64,000 bases of DNA from positions 3,534,001-3,598,000 of the forward strand of contig JAMSLZ010000001.1 in assembly GCA_026027325.1 (NCBI GenBank), read 5' to 3'. Positions within the stretch are counted from its first letter, which is position 1. Every line of letters begins with the position of its first letter. Under the pieces are notes generated by a model. It saw only the letters and a program-made list of their open reading frames with translations. It made no database searches and had not been told where the DNA came from. Of the stretch, positions 1 through 14,748 are shown piece by piece. The translations under genes and the position numbers were made by a program. This stretch comes from Actinomucor elegans. Taxonomy: Eukaryota > Mucoromycota > Mucoromycetes > Mucorales > Mucoraceae.

Positions 1-679
1 TTGTAGCTTGACCATTAAGGCTAAATGGAAGCAGGTTGGGATTTCAAAAAAGCTTAACATTTCAATTTTTGACGGTTTCGCGAGGCAACTAACTACAATC
101 TTTAAAGTAAGCAGGTATCCAGACGATACTGTGCGATGTCAAGGTATAAGCACTACACATATTCAAGGTCTCGGCCCATCTAATTCGACAATCTTTCATT
201 CAATAATAACACAGTATTCAATATATCTCGAGCTGTGCAATATAGAGATCTGGGCCTTTTTTTTTTACATTAATAAACAAACCGCACATTCAGGATGATT
301 GGATTGCTATAGCCCCTTTTTGTGATAGAAATCATCTTATATTCTATATAACTCGCAGTGACCCAATATAGTAGGATTAAATGTTCATTTATCCTAGCTG
401 TTGATTTGTACATTATAGGTAGACAAGGAAAAAAATTACATCTTTTGATATCTCTGTCAAACAACAATATTAATAAATACAGATATTCTTTCTGAGTAGG
501 CATTGTTTATCTGACGCGGCAGTAGACTGAAGTCTGTCGAAATCTGTAGATCATTAGACATAGTTAACCTGAAAAGTATATCATTACAATTGCCCATCAA
601 GATTATAGCACAATCATTATATTTACGTGAAATAAAGATTCCAATAGAATTAGTAATTTATTTAAACATGTTATTTATA

Positions 680-735
680 CGGATCAGATACAACACTAAA
701 CTAGAATTGATTGAGAGATTTATCGATTATTAGAT
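680..735 (+). repeat. Dispersed repeat family copy 1 (partial)
   Basis: Matches the 3' half of the family core: a GATCAGATACAACA-type block, then an ACTAAACTAGAATTG block and GAGAGATTTATC. It lacks a clear 5' GATGCAGTAG half. Confidence 0.5.
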
Positions 736-1761
736 TAAGTTTGCTACTTGAGTTGGATGAAATTTATAATGGACCTTAAAATGTACTATAACCAATATAC
801 TCCATTCAAGTATAATTCCAGATGCAATGCAATGCTTTGTTTTGAACATGTAACAATAGTTAAAAGTGTTATCAAAATATAATTTGTCAAAATAATTGGA
901 TGAGGTAAAATGGCTGCCTGATTTCAGTAAGGATATATCTTTAGATTCGTATTTTTAAATAAAATGACTAAGTTTATGAGAGGATCTTTGAGATGCTTAA
1001 TCGCCTAGTTTTGATTATCCAATATGAATCAAGATAGTACTGTAATGAGATAACCTTTACTGTTCAAAGCATCTGTTGATATCGTGACTGTTATATAAAA
1101 GCTAATGTATCCCCAACTGGCAAATTTAAGCTTGGTATCAAAGTTAAGTGTAGTTTAACAGTATCAACAATAAAATGACTAGCAATCTATGAAGGTATTT
1201 TTAAACATCACTTTCGCTATACTTACGAAACTTTTTGTCGTTGGCAGTGACTTATTAAATTGTTTATGGCCATTCAGCCCCTTCTTAAAGTACATATACG
1301 TCGGTGCTTAAGAGATCAACAATAACATTAGCTTGCATAAATTACAGTATCAATTTCCTAATTATGTCTACGTCGCTCGACCAATTCCTAGTCTTGCGTT
1401 GCATTTGAAAAGTAGTCCACACGTAGAAAGAATAGCAGAATCTGTTGGAGCTTTGTCTGACCAAGGAAAGCTTAAAAAACGCTTCAACTCTAAAGGCTCT
1501 CTTGAAAATAAAATAAGACTAAGCTTTAGATAGAGGAGCGCTGTTTTTGTTTAAGATTCAAACAAGTAAAACATTTCACAATACTAAAGCATATTGCGCT
1601 ATTCAATAGCTAAATATGCAGTTAAAATAGCGCCGCCCAAATCATATCTTCTACACATTAAAAGAATCAGAAGTACTTAATTTAGTGTACCGATAATGCG
1701 TCATACCTTCAATAAATCATCTCTAAATGAATAAAGGATTGGCGTTTATAGCGGTTTCAAA

Positions 1762-1990
1762 AGGTACAGCAGCTAATTCTAAACATGTACTAGTAATCAG
1801 ATGCAACATTGAATCGGGATCGGGAGAGAGATCTCTGGATTAATGTATCATCATGATGGGGAATTAAAAAATAATTGAGGCTCAGAAATTGAAATTTTGC
1901 ACCTGAAAATTGAAATCATGATGCACAAGACAACAAGCACGAGTCTGTGTTTTGAAACCTTAATGAAATATGTAGAGAATTTAATGTTTA
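1762..1990 (+). repeat. Dispersed repeat family copy 2 (long)
   Basis: Contains the 5' half (TACAGCAGCTAATTCTAAAC), the 3' half (TCAGATGCAACATTGAATC) and the GAGAGATCT block. These are followed by the AT-rich tail with two 'GAAATTGAAATTTT/GAAAATTGAAATCATGAT' like segments that also appear after the core near 37.86 kb and 60.1 kb. This is one of the longest copies. Confidence 0.6.
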
Positions 1991-2149
1991 TCTGAACGGT
2001 GACGGTCTTGCAAGAAGATACAAGAATAAATGCCGTTTTAGATAGTGAAAATAGGATATTACCAGAGCTGTCTATTGCCTTCCTAGAATAAGGCGCATTT
2101 AGAAGTATATATTTATTAAAATGTATATATTGATTTTTAAATTTTCCCA

Positions 2150-2935
2150 GGGCTTTAAAGCTTTAATTGTACGCTGTTTCGCAAAATTGAAGTCGCACAC
2201 TGCCAGTTCTGAAGCCATGTTTACCCAGATATTTTTGTGCATGATGATAGTGGGACTAAGATCTAAGAGCATCTTGACTAGGTGCGCAGATGGGACATGG
2301 CCGACATCAAGTTTAGAAAAATTGTGTCTTTCTTGATGAATCGGCATTTCATATTATGTAGCATGAAATACAGTTGTTACTATGCCAAAAACAAGAGCAA
2401 AAGCGACTGCTATCTTGGGCATAACTTCTGTATCTGGCGTGATTAAGTGCAGCTTGAGACTTCCACAGGTATCTTCCAAGAAAAGAAAGCGTGAAGACCA
2501 CTCTGAAACTACAAGTAGGGGAATTGTAACTGGCCATTATCTTGGCTTCCTAAAAGCAACAATAGATAAGTTGAACATATCTGAACAGATGAAGAGCCAT
2601 TATTTGGTCAAGGATAATGCTCCTATTCATAGAGTCAAAGAAATCACAAGTATTATATTAAATTTCGAGGATATTGATGCGTCTATTTCTTATCATACCT
2701 GCCTAGACTCAGTCCTATTGCGTAGCTTCTATCAGTTATTAAAAAAGCAAAACTAAGCGTAATAGGTTCTTGGAAAGCGAAGCTTTGATAATGTGGATTG
2801 TTGAGGCATCCAATAGCTACAGATGAATGATTTCTAAGGCTTTGTTTCCCTTTCTTATAGATGCCTAGACAAGTGTCATAACAGAGAGCATAAGGAGTAC
2901 ATATATATAAGAAAAATCTACCATTTCTTTTCATG
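2150..2935 (+). pseudogene. Decayed Tc1/mariner-like (DDE superfamily) transposase
   Basis: This is a broken transposase of the IS630/Tc1/mariner DDE endonuclease superfamily. A catalytic-domain start is visible near 2325-2350 (NCVFLDESAFHI, the first Asp region), then a stop and a frameshift. A readable stretch follows at 2382-2756 with PKTRAKATAILG, GTVTGHYL-like GIVTGHYLGFLKATID and HYLVKDNAPIH (second Asp). After that the expected YLPPYSPELNPIE block is scrambled. The trailing RNRFLESEALIMWIVEASNS segment, which follows the catalytic Glu in such proteins, is in another frame at about 2758-2825 and runs into stops. At least three frame changes and several stops make it non-functional. Family membership is recognised from memory of these motifs. 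I could not define terminal inverted repeats or TA target-site duplications. Confidence 0.8.
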
Positions 2936-4836
2936 TAATTCTAGCTCGTTTCTAGTTCGACTTTACTCGCAAAAAATATATAGTTAGGGAGCGAGATGAA
3001 TGAATGCAATAAAATAGTAAAACAATGGAGGAAAAAGGCCAAGTACTCGCACACTGCAGCTCATCACGGCTTGTGCAGTCAATAGTAATTTTGATAGAGT
3101 TATGAAGGTCGTCAACAATACCAATTTGGTATGTGAATTGTGTTGAAAGTCTTGTTTATGCTTCTTATTGCATCCAAGATACGAAAAAACTGGTTGTCAG
3201 TCAAGCTGTAATGATTAATCACTGATTATTTTTCATGTTCTTTCGTAAAATAGGTATTACTTTATTGTCTTTGTGAAGTTGTTCAAACTAGAGTTGACGC
3301 CTGATGGTATGGCCAGGGGCTTCAGTACCACCCGCTGAGTCTATGGAAGAGTTCAGAGGTAGACCTCACTACCTGGTGATTCGACTTTAGTGTCACTTGA
3401 TATCGAACCATGAACCCCATATGGGTGATAGATGGCGACTATCACTGGCGATGGGGTTTACCGGAAGCCTGTAGGAGTGTCTGGGGGATGTACATGTTGC
3501 TAGCTAATTAATGTCCCTACATGACATAGAACCCTGGTTATGATGAAGGATGTGTGCGTGGGAGGAGGGGGAGAATTACGTACTTTTTTGGACAGACTCT
3601 TCCAAAACTACAATTTGATGAAAAGAAAAAGAGAAGAGTCGTGCCTCTAGATTTCAGCTCTGACCATGCAATCAATCTGCTGAAAGTCATGTCAAATACA
3701 ATGTCAATTATGTTTAGCTAATAGGAGAAGTGACTCGATGAGTGAACTTTTAAGCCCATGGTATGGTTATTAAGAAACCTGCTTTTGTACTAACAAGTGA
3801 ATATCTAATGGCTACATTGCGATGCATGAGTAGGGTATCGCTACCTGAGTCCAGATGAAAAAAGATGTGAAATCAAAATTCACTGTTCAAAAAACCCATG
3901 GGCTGTTTGTTATCCATTAGAAGAAACGTACAAACTTTTGTTGTTTTGAGTTAGAATAAGTTAGCTATAAATTACTCTGTCAGGCAGATAAAATGACAAT
4001 AAAAATAACTTGAAAGATTGTTAATAATAATGACGTTTGGATCCAAATATAAGAACTGTATACCAAAATATTGAGATCGTTACTTGTAGAATGACAAGTG
4101 CATAATATCGTTTTAAAAGAGTAATATAGATAGTATAATATATAATTATTTTTCTAATGATACACATACTATATGGAAAAGAGGAAAGGGTTATTCTAGG
4201 TTGCAAAAATAGTACAATGTTAAAATTCTATAGCACCTTTTTTCTTTTTTTTACAGTAGTTTAGATTTGCAAAGTCTAGTTTGGCAAAAAGAACGTGCGT
4301 AGATCTAGAAGTTACTTACAAATTAAGTTCTAATTGTACTGTTTGTTTAAACAGCTGAAATTGTAAGACTTTCAAGCTTTTTTATAGAGGGCGGGAGATA
4401 TTGCATATCGTTCCCAATGAAATGGAAGCACCTGTAGATCAAACTCATATTAGAGAGAGATAACCGAGGATCTTATAGAGATACTTTAAATATGAACAAA
4501 TGCATTGTAACTATAATGACGTAGTTTATCGGCTATTTGAGGAGAAGGCGTGTCTAGCCTTTAATGACAAAAGTATCAAATGATGCTTCGAGAAAGAGAA
4601 ACATAAGAATGGTATTTTTTCTATTCGAAAAGCTCGTGCTATTGACTTTATGATGCGTTCAAAAACATTACAAGACGGCGACTATACGCGCGCCCAAGTT
4701 TGAAACTAATCAGGGATAATTGGTGTTCAGAATAGTATATTATATTATTACGATGATATATGTATAATGGCGTTGGTTATTGAAAACTATAAAGAAAGGT
4801 ACTTTTTGTTTTGTTTTTTCTAGAGGGGATATCATT
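2936..4836. other. Gene-free region containing a GC-richer island
   Basis: No gene is recognised. About 3290-3600 is noticeably richer in G and C than its surroundings (for example ACCACCCGCTGAG, GGAGGAGGGGGAG). It could be a fragment of a mobile element such as an LTR, but I see no open frame and could not define ends. The remainder, up to the 3' end of the Avt1-like gene, is AT-rich with no visible feature. Confidence 0.5.
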
Positions 4837-6890
4837 TTACATGAAACTTCTAACTGTACCCATTATTGCCATTGCGGAAGCTATAAAGATCAAGATATAG
4901 CTCAAGGCTATCTCCCATCGGGGCATAGTTTGCTTAAATAGCTTTAAGTGGCACATCATTGGGAAAATACCAGAAATAATAAAAGAGAAGAGAGCACCCA
5001 ATAGCGACATGAGCTGATCAAAATTGGGTAATAAAGTAGCTAGTGCGACAATAAGAGCGGAGGTCAAAATTACACCCAAGGTCTTGATCAATGGTTTTCT
5101 CCAACTGGCTTTGGCACACCAATGTTCAATAGTAGATTGATTAAATAAACCTATTTGCCAACTCAATACGACTGGGTTCAATGTTAAACCGTACTTTGCA
5201 ATGGGATTCAAAGCGATTAACCAAACAGCAAGACGATTCAAGGTCTGATTATATTCTGGAATTGTAACCAGATTCTGTGTAATCTATAAAAGTAATCAAG
5301 AATTAGAGATATCCCACAATCATATATTGTACGCAAGAAATATATCTCACGCACAGGATTAGTTACCTCTTGCATCGTAGCAGATCCAAACATGGCATAT
5401 CCAGCTGCAGCCACTGTCATGTAAACCAAAGAAGTAACAATGTAGGTATAATTTACCATCTTTTTAAATTGACTGGGAGATTTCATATCACGATAAATGG
5501 TAGGAAAGACGGCGTGCTATATAAACTGTTAGTTTTGATCTATCTTTTCTTTTTTCTTTTTTTTTGTTATCTACCCCAGCAAATCCAGCCATGATTAAGC
5601 CAAAACTCATTGGCACGGCCATCCAATCATCAGGCATTATCACTGTATCCTATGAGAAAAAAAATGATTTTCAATTAGAGAATTCCTATATAAAGATAAG
5701 ATTTTGAACTTACAGCCATTTCATGTAAACTACCAGGAGCATGAGGCTTAGATAAACCATCATATAGAATGACAGCCAATAAACTAAAGACACTGAGGAT
5801 ACCTAATAAACTAGTGTAGGATAGATGGCGAACAGGTATGAACAAAGTAGGCGTCAAAATAAGAAAGGAAATCAGGCGTACAATAAATGTATCATGACCA
5901 GGAAACAGACTATCGATACCATCGCTTAATAAGACAACTAGTGCAACACTGTCATACAAACATTAAGGTTAAATCTCAAATTATAAGATAACTAAACTCT
6001 AATCGAAAAAAAAAAAGGTTACCTGCAAGTGACTAATTCGGTCAAGAATAAGAACGAAATGAAGATTCTACCTCTTACTCCAAACGCATTCGAACCCATA
6101 TCTCCATAAGTACGTGATTCAGGATCATAGTCTAGACACTTTGCAAGTAACTTGGCTGTATAATTCGTAAGGCCAAAGCAAAAAACAAAGATCAGAACAC
6201 CAATAGACCAACCAGCGTTCTATAACAACTATGTGAGTTTTTTTATTGTATATTTTCCCTTTTTGCGATCTTACTTTAAAACCGAGCGGTAAAGCCAGAA
6301 TACCGACACCAATCAAGATATTGATGGAATTAAAGATACTTTGAACAAATGAAGATTTGGCATGGCCTTGATGTGGATGTTGGGCATAGCTGTCTGCTAC
6401 AGTCATCACACTTTGACAAGTGTCCACCTTTTGAAGAGAAGGATACAATAATGGTGTTCTTTCATGGAGTGTACCTTCAGAATTACGCCTAGAAGTACTG
6501 GCATATCTAATGTATGTAGTACAATAAATATCCCAACAAAGCTGATGATTATTTTTCAAACAATGGGCTTACCTTGGTAAATAATCAGAATAGCTGGAAG
6601 CACCATCTTCTTCTTCATCAGTCTATATAATATAAGCATGCTAGTCTGGTTCAGCTAATAGATACACTTACCATGCCTCCTTCAGATACTACTACATTCT
6701 CGGCCATATGCATCATGGAAGTCCTAGAGTAGGATCCAACAAATGATTCCAAGCGTCCTTTGAATGAACGACTCAGTTCAGCATCTGGGTCATGATATAC
6801 ATCATGACTGGAGCTACTGCCAGTATCGATTCTATGTGACGGGTGTAGATTTGGTATATGTAGACCTGTATTATGTTCTTTGTCTGTCAT
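4837..6890 (-). CDS. AVT1: Vacuolar amino acid transporter, AVT1-like (AAAP family)
   Basis: Probably a proton-coupled amino acid transporter of the vacuole membrane, in the AAAP/SLC36-38 family and closest to yeast Avt1. I assemble eight exons: 6890-6672, 6622-6573, 6506-6275, 6219-6023, 5948-5714, 5649-5575, 5516-5367 and 5283-4837. They sum to exactly 534 codons plus stop. A hydrophilic Ser-rich N-terminus of about 110 residues precedes the first membrane segment, which carries the diagnostic FNSINILIGVGILALPLGFK. Later blocks include GDMGSNAFG, LVVLLSDGIDSLFPG, SLLGILSVFSLLAV and KYGLTLNPVV, each matching Avt1 in order. About ten or eleven transmembrane segments are expected. All introns are short with GTAAG/GTAACC-type donors. 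MED21 lies 108 bases upstream on the same strand. Substrate specificity cannot be read from sequence. Confidence 0.9.
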
Positions 6891-6998
6891 TGATAATAAA
6901 AAAAAAGTAAAGAGAAAAAGAAGAGAATTTTTTGTTTTATTTGTGCTAGGCTTATATAATTGCGTTCCAAATCAGTCTACTTCTGGCTTTGTAATCTC

Positions 6999-7666
6999 TT
7001 AAGCTTCATCCGTTATTGCTCTTAATGACTGATTAATCTGCTCTTTCACCAGTTCTATGGAATCATGTCAGATTAACAATACAATAAAAAAAAATTCTCG
7101 TGCATTCTATACCCATTTCTTTGACAGCTGAGGCATATTCTTCATTTGCAATCCTATTCTCTTCTTCAAGTGACCTTAATAGATCAATCTAGAACCAACT
7201 AGTTAAAGGGGATTGTGCATCAAGAATTTTTCATCATTACTTGTTCTTCCTCTGTTTGTTGGATTCCCGGTAGCACTTCAATAAGTGAATCGATTTCTTT
7301 TGCTTTTTTTACTAGATCAGATGCCAACTCGCGCATATTCTCTGTATTTGTATTATTAATGATCACACTATTGCTATATTAGCTCTAGAATACCTTGAAA
7401 TACTTCAGGTGCATCCGCCTGTACTATGAAAAAAAAATTATCAGAACGCGTAAAATCGAGACTATATTGAGCTTACTTTTCGGTTGAGCCACTGGTATAT
7501 CTTTATTCAGCTCTTGCATACCAGACTTTTCGTGGACGTAATATATGCTATTGGTAAACATTCTTGCCATCTATATAGCATAATATCGTTAAAAATCTTG
7601 AAAGGCTTTATGAGTTTCTGTATTTACTGCGTCAATGGCGTCTTGTAATTGTGTTAATCGGTCCAT
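6999..7666 (-). CDS. MED21: Mediator complex subunit 21 (Srb7)
   Basis: A small six-exon gene whose exons are too short to stand out singly: 7666-7628, 7570-7477, 7423-7394, 7341-7241, 7188-7113 and 7054-6999. Joined, they give 131 residues in frame with a stop. The start MDRLTQLQDAIDA is nearly identical to the MED21 N-terminus, and the body (NSIYYVHEKSG, SDLVKKAKEIDSLIEVLPGI, LLRSLEEENRIANEEY) follows the family pattern of a long helical hairpin. MED21 pairs with MED7 in the Mediator middle module, bridging transcription factors and RNA polymerase II in the nucleus. The third exon is only 30 bases. The gene is head-to-head with the PP1 gene, about 700 bases apart. Length is a little short of human MED21 (144). 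I am confident of identity; the exact 30-base exon boundary was chosen to keep the frame open. Confidence 0.85.
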
Positions 7667-8366
7667 GCTCGAAGTTGAATGTGTCTAAAGAGTAAGTATA
7701 GAGAGAGAGAAACACAAATGGATACTGTAAGCCCAATGTTGTGACTGCTTTGTCATGACACGCATTTTTTTTCCAAAACCAAATGGGTCGAGCTTCCAAG
7801 GTTCATTAATATTAAATAAAACCTTTTTTTTTTCTTTCTTTCTAATATTAATAATCTGGATAAGAAAAAACTCATCTGTTTACATTTAAACCGAAAAAAA
7901 ACGAGTTTTTAATATCAATAAGCAATCAAGAAGAGGATAATTAATAGTAAGTTTCTAATTTACTATTATAATGAACCCAACCCTTGTGTATAATGGAAAA
8001 TCGATTGGAAAAAAAAACGGATGAATCTGTAATCTTGTTGGCTCTTTCTATTGCTTGGATAAACATAAACAACGAAATGAATGACTCGAGCAATATCAAG
8101 ATGACAAGTCCAAATGTACCGAAAAAAGGTTAAACAGGGCATAGTTACTCATCTGGTTTCCATTTTGCCCGAAATTTCCTCCCACTCGTCATCCTGATTC
8201 CGATATAGAATGTTAAAGGATACCTTTTGCTAATCTATAACTGTATCTACTGATATACGCGTTTTGTATACACAAGGGGGGATGGTCTTTTACTTTTCCT
8301 TTTTTTTATTTATATATATGCTTTTTACCGAGAATAACCCATCTTTTTCTAGTATAGCTTTTTATC
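7667..8366. promoter_or_regulatory. Shared divergent promoter region of MED21 and PP1
   Basis: A 700-base gap between two start codons pointing away from each other. It contains T-rich and A-rich runs (for example 7825-7845) and a pyrimidine-rich stretch at about 8290-8320 just upstream of the PP1 start, typical of fungal promoters. No specific binding site is claimed. Confidence 0.5.
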
Positions 8367-9549
<1,183 letters not shown>

Positions 9550-9811
9550 ATCAAATCCAAAAAAAAACATAATATATATTATATCTTTTTCTATTTTCTT
9601 TATATACTACCATTTGGACCTACACTCCCATTTGACACGTTTTGTTTGTTGAAAAAGTCTAAAGCAGCCAGATAATCAATTGTATAAAAGAGCTTTTTTT
9701 TAATGATATAATGATCGTAGCATTGAGACAAATTTATGACAAGGCATAACCGTTCGGTCAAACTTGGCTGGTCATTTTTTATTACTCTTCAAATTAAAAG
9801 ATAGTGGTGGT

Positions 9812-9920
9812 CGATGCAGCAAGTCGTTCTGAGTATGGAATACTGATTGAATGCAGTGTTGGTTGAGCGTTGGATGAAAGATTCATATGCCCAATTTCTA
9901 TGAATTATGTATAATTTCCC
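9812..9920 (+). repeat. Dispersed repeat family copy 3
   Basis: Starts CGATGCAGCAAGTCGTTCTG, continues GAGTATGGAATACTGAT and GAATGCAGTGTTGGTTGAG. It is followed by ATGCCCAATTTCTATGAA, which matches the tail seen after the copy near 37.84 kb (ATGCCTAATTTCTATTAA). Confidence 0.6.
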
Positions 9921-9978
9921 GTTCATTATTGACGTCTATAGCATACTGATTGTACTGATGTTGATCAAGGGTTATAAC

Positions 9979-10045
9979 AGATGCAGTAGCTTATTATGAG
10001 TATCAGATGTGCTGTTGCTCCCAGATCGGTTGAGAAATTTGTAAA
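9979..10045 (+). repeat. Dispersed repeat family copy 4
   Basis: Begins AGATGCAGTAGCTTATTATG and ends with AGATCGGTTGAGAAATTTG. The central part is diverged and partly deleted relative to other copies. Confidence 0.6.
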
Positions 10046-10139
10046 TCATAAAAGCAGTTCTATGCGAAATGTATGTAATACATGCAGTCCATTGTTAAAG
10101 CATAATATATACATAATACCTTCGTCAAATGGTGATCCC

Positions 10140-10225
10140 ATCAGATGCAGTAGTTCACTTTGGGCATCTCCAAATCATCAAACGGGATATTAAACTAGAA
10201 TTGGCCGACAAATGTAAAGGGGTTG
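10140..10225 (+). repeat. Dispersed repeat family copy 5
   Basis: Begins CAGATGCAGTAGTTCACTTT, then GGGCATCTCC and ATCAAACGGGATATTAAACT, ending in a diverged AATTGGCCGAC block. Confidence 0.6.
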
Positions 10226-10815
10226 ACAATGTTTGATTTCAGAAAAAATAGTCAAGATTATCTCCCTCAGTCCCCAATGTTCAATATTTTTTTTTTATAA
10301 AAGAGTGTTTACAAGTTGTATTTTCTATATAATATAGATATGATATACAATCATATTCATTTTATATCTTTGTTAATATAAAGTACTCGAGTTACCGTCA
10401 CATTGTTAGACATTTTGAGCATTATTTTTTTATCAGATAACTTTGTTAATCATGAATTATTGCTGCACGTTATCAAATGCATAACCTAATTACACATACT
10501 TTTTTTGTCGAAATATCATGGCTGTATTAGCATTGTTGTATTCTAGAGGTAATAGAATTCAAGAAAATAAACGGGATGCTTTGATTCAGGCAATAGCATC
10601 CATTTTCAAAATCTCCGCAAACCAATCAAAATCCTAGAAATATTCACACACAGTCAGTATTATGTACTCGAGAAATACTGTAACTAGTTGCACAGAAAGA
10701 CATGTATTCTATTATTATGGGTTCATAATGTATCATAAAACTATAAAAAATATGCAGAAATTTCTATAATACTACCTTTCTTCTTTATTTGATTTGATTT
10801 TTTTTAATACCCTCA

Positions 10816-13275
<2,460 letters not shown>

Positions 13276-13606
13276 TTTTTGGGCCTTTTTGTAATAATAA
13301 AACCAAAGCATTTCTAATCGAATCAGTATAGTTACTACGAAATAAAATTATATACAGCTGTTATAGAAGCTACCATGACTAAGAGATGCTACCGTTGGTT
13401 TGGTGCAAAACTTTAAAATGACGCGACTCCATTGGTCAGTTGTCTGGTTTTGAGCGGCGTATAGCTGATACACTCACACGGACGCACACGGGGACACTAC
13501 TTTTTTTTTCTTTTTTTTTTAGAACGAGGACGGGTCTACATAAACTAAGCTTTTGGGAGGGTGAAATATTTTCTTCTTTTTCATTACTTTATAATTGCAA
13601 AAGAAT
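13276..13606. promoter_or_regulatory. Promoter region of VTS1
   Basis: A 331-base gap in same-strand spacing after SEC23. It contains a C/A-rich stretch near 13470-13495 and a long T/C tract (about 13499-13520), then AT-rich sequence to the start codon. Consistent with a 3' end plus a promoter; no specific element is recognised. Confidence 0.4.
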
Positions 13607-14717
13607 ATGCTTCCTAATGAATACAAACCTCGAGCAGTAAGGCCTGTGTCCGAGATTATCAATCCAGGTCGCTTCATGAACGAAGGTAAACAAAGAAATA
13701 CCGAGATTCGTATGCATCCAACTGATACCTTGGATATAATTAGCTGATGTAGCTGGTAATTGGTATGAAGATTTACAAAATTACGAGAGAAATCTCGACG
13801 AGATGGCTGCTGCTACTCTAGATCAGGTAAATCAAGCAATAGCTAGACGCGTCATCTTGATATTCATCACTCTGGAATGTAGAATTTCAAAGAAGAAATG
13901 CAGCATGTAGACCAGTGGTATCGTTATTTGACTGAAGCTGAAAAGACAGCTACCATGTATACTTTGCTTCAACACTCTAGTCAAGTTCAAGCACGGTTTT
14001 TCATCAACCTACTTCAGCAAATGGTCAAACGTGACCCACTCTTTTCATTGTTAACACCCAGTAACCCTGATCAAGGTAAGGACTTATTTGTAACTATGAG
14101 TCAGCGTATATTGAATGATGGTAATAATAGACATGCAAAATCATTTGGCTGGAGCCATGGCAAAGGCGGAGCTTGAGGCTAGCCAGCGCTTAATGTCTGT
14201 CCTACCTTACAAGACAGGTCAGGTTATGAGTCGACCTCAAAGCAGTACCAATCGTCGGACAACAGTAGATCGACACTCGTTTGCTATTGGAGATACTGAA
14301 GAATACAATAATCTATTTGGGCGTAATGATCTTTTGAGCAACAGCCGACCTACTTCTTATGTAGGATCCATATTGGATGATTCCAATACAAATGCTAGAA
14401 GATTGAATAATCCACAACCTAGGACGTCAGGACGTACTATGTTTAATAATGGTGGAAGACCTCATTCTGTAATTGAAGGCGATACAACTTCTCTGTTTCC
14501 TGCTGGTGCCAATTGGATGTCTTCTGCCAATACCATGCGTCGTCAACCTACTGCGGTTGTAGGCAATATTGGTGATCGTGGTAGCAAATTAATGCCAGAA
14601 CGTCCCAAGTCTGCAGATATTAGTAACTGGTCCTTGCCCACCACGACTACCAGTGATTCTTTGGTGGATCGCCGCGCCAGTAACGGTGTGTATCCTTCTG
14701 TTTGGCAACAGCAAACA

Positions 14718-14748
<31 letters not shown>

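Larger units (their letters stand above)
1..2120. other. Gene-free AT-rich region with two repeat copies
   Basis: I find no coding exon I can defend here. Short open stretches (for example 1333-1533) have no recognisable domain, no start context and no splice sites joining them to neighbours. The stretch carries two copies of the dispersed non-coding repeat family described below (about 680-735 and 1762-1990). The rest is AT-rich unique-looking sequence. It may be decayed mobile-element DNA like the adjoining segment, but nothing directly shows that. Confidence 0.6.
9550..10815. other. Intergenic region with three repeat copies
   Basis: Between the PP1 stop and the SEC23 start. It holds copies of the dispersed repeat at about 9812-9900, 9979-10045 and 10140-10215. 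The last 500 bases are AT-rich and presumably include the SEC23 promoter. No coding exon was found. Confidence 0.6.

Noticed and set aside
1333..1533. A 66-residue open frame on the plus strand
   Set aside because: It opens without ATG context, shows no recognisable family and has no upstream or downstream exon to join. Likely chance in gene-free sequence.
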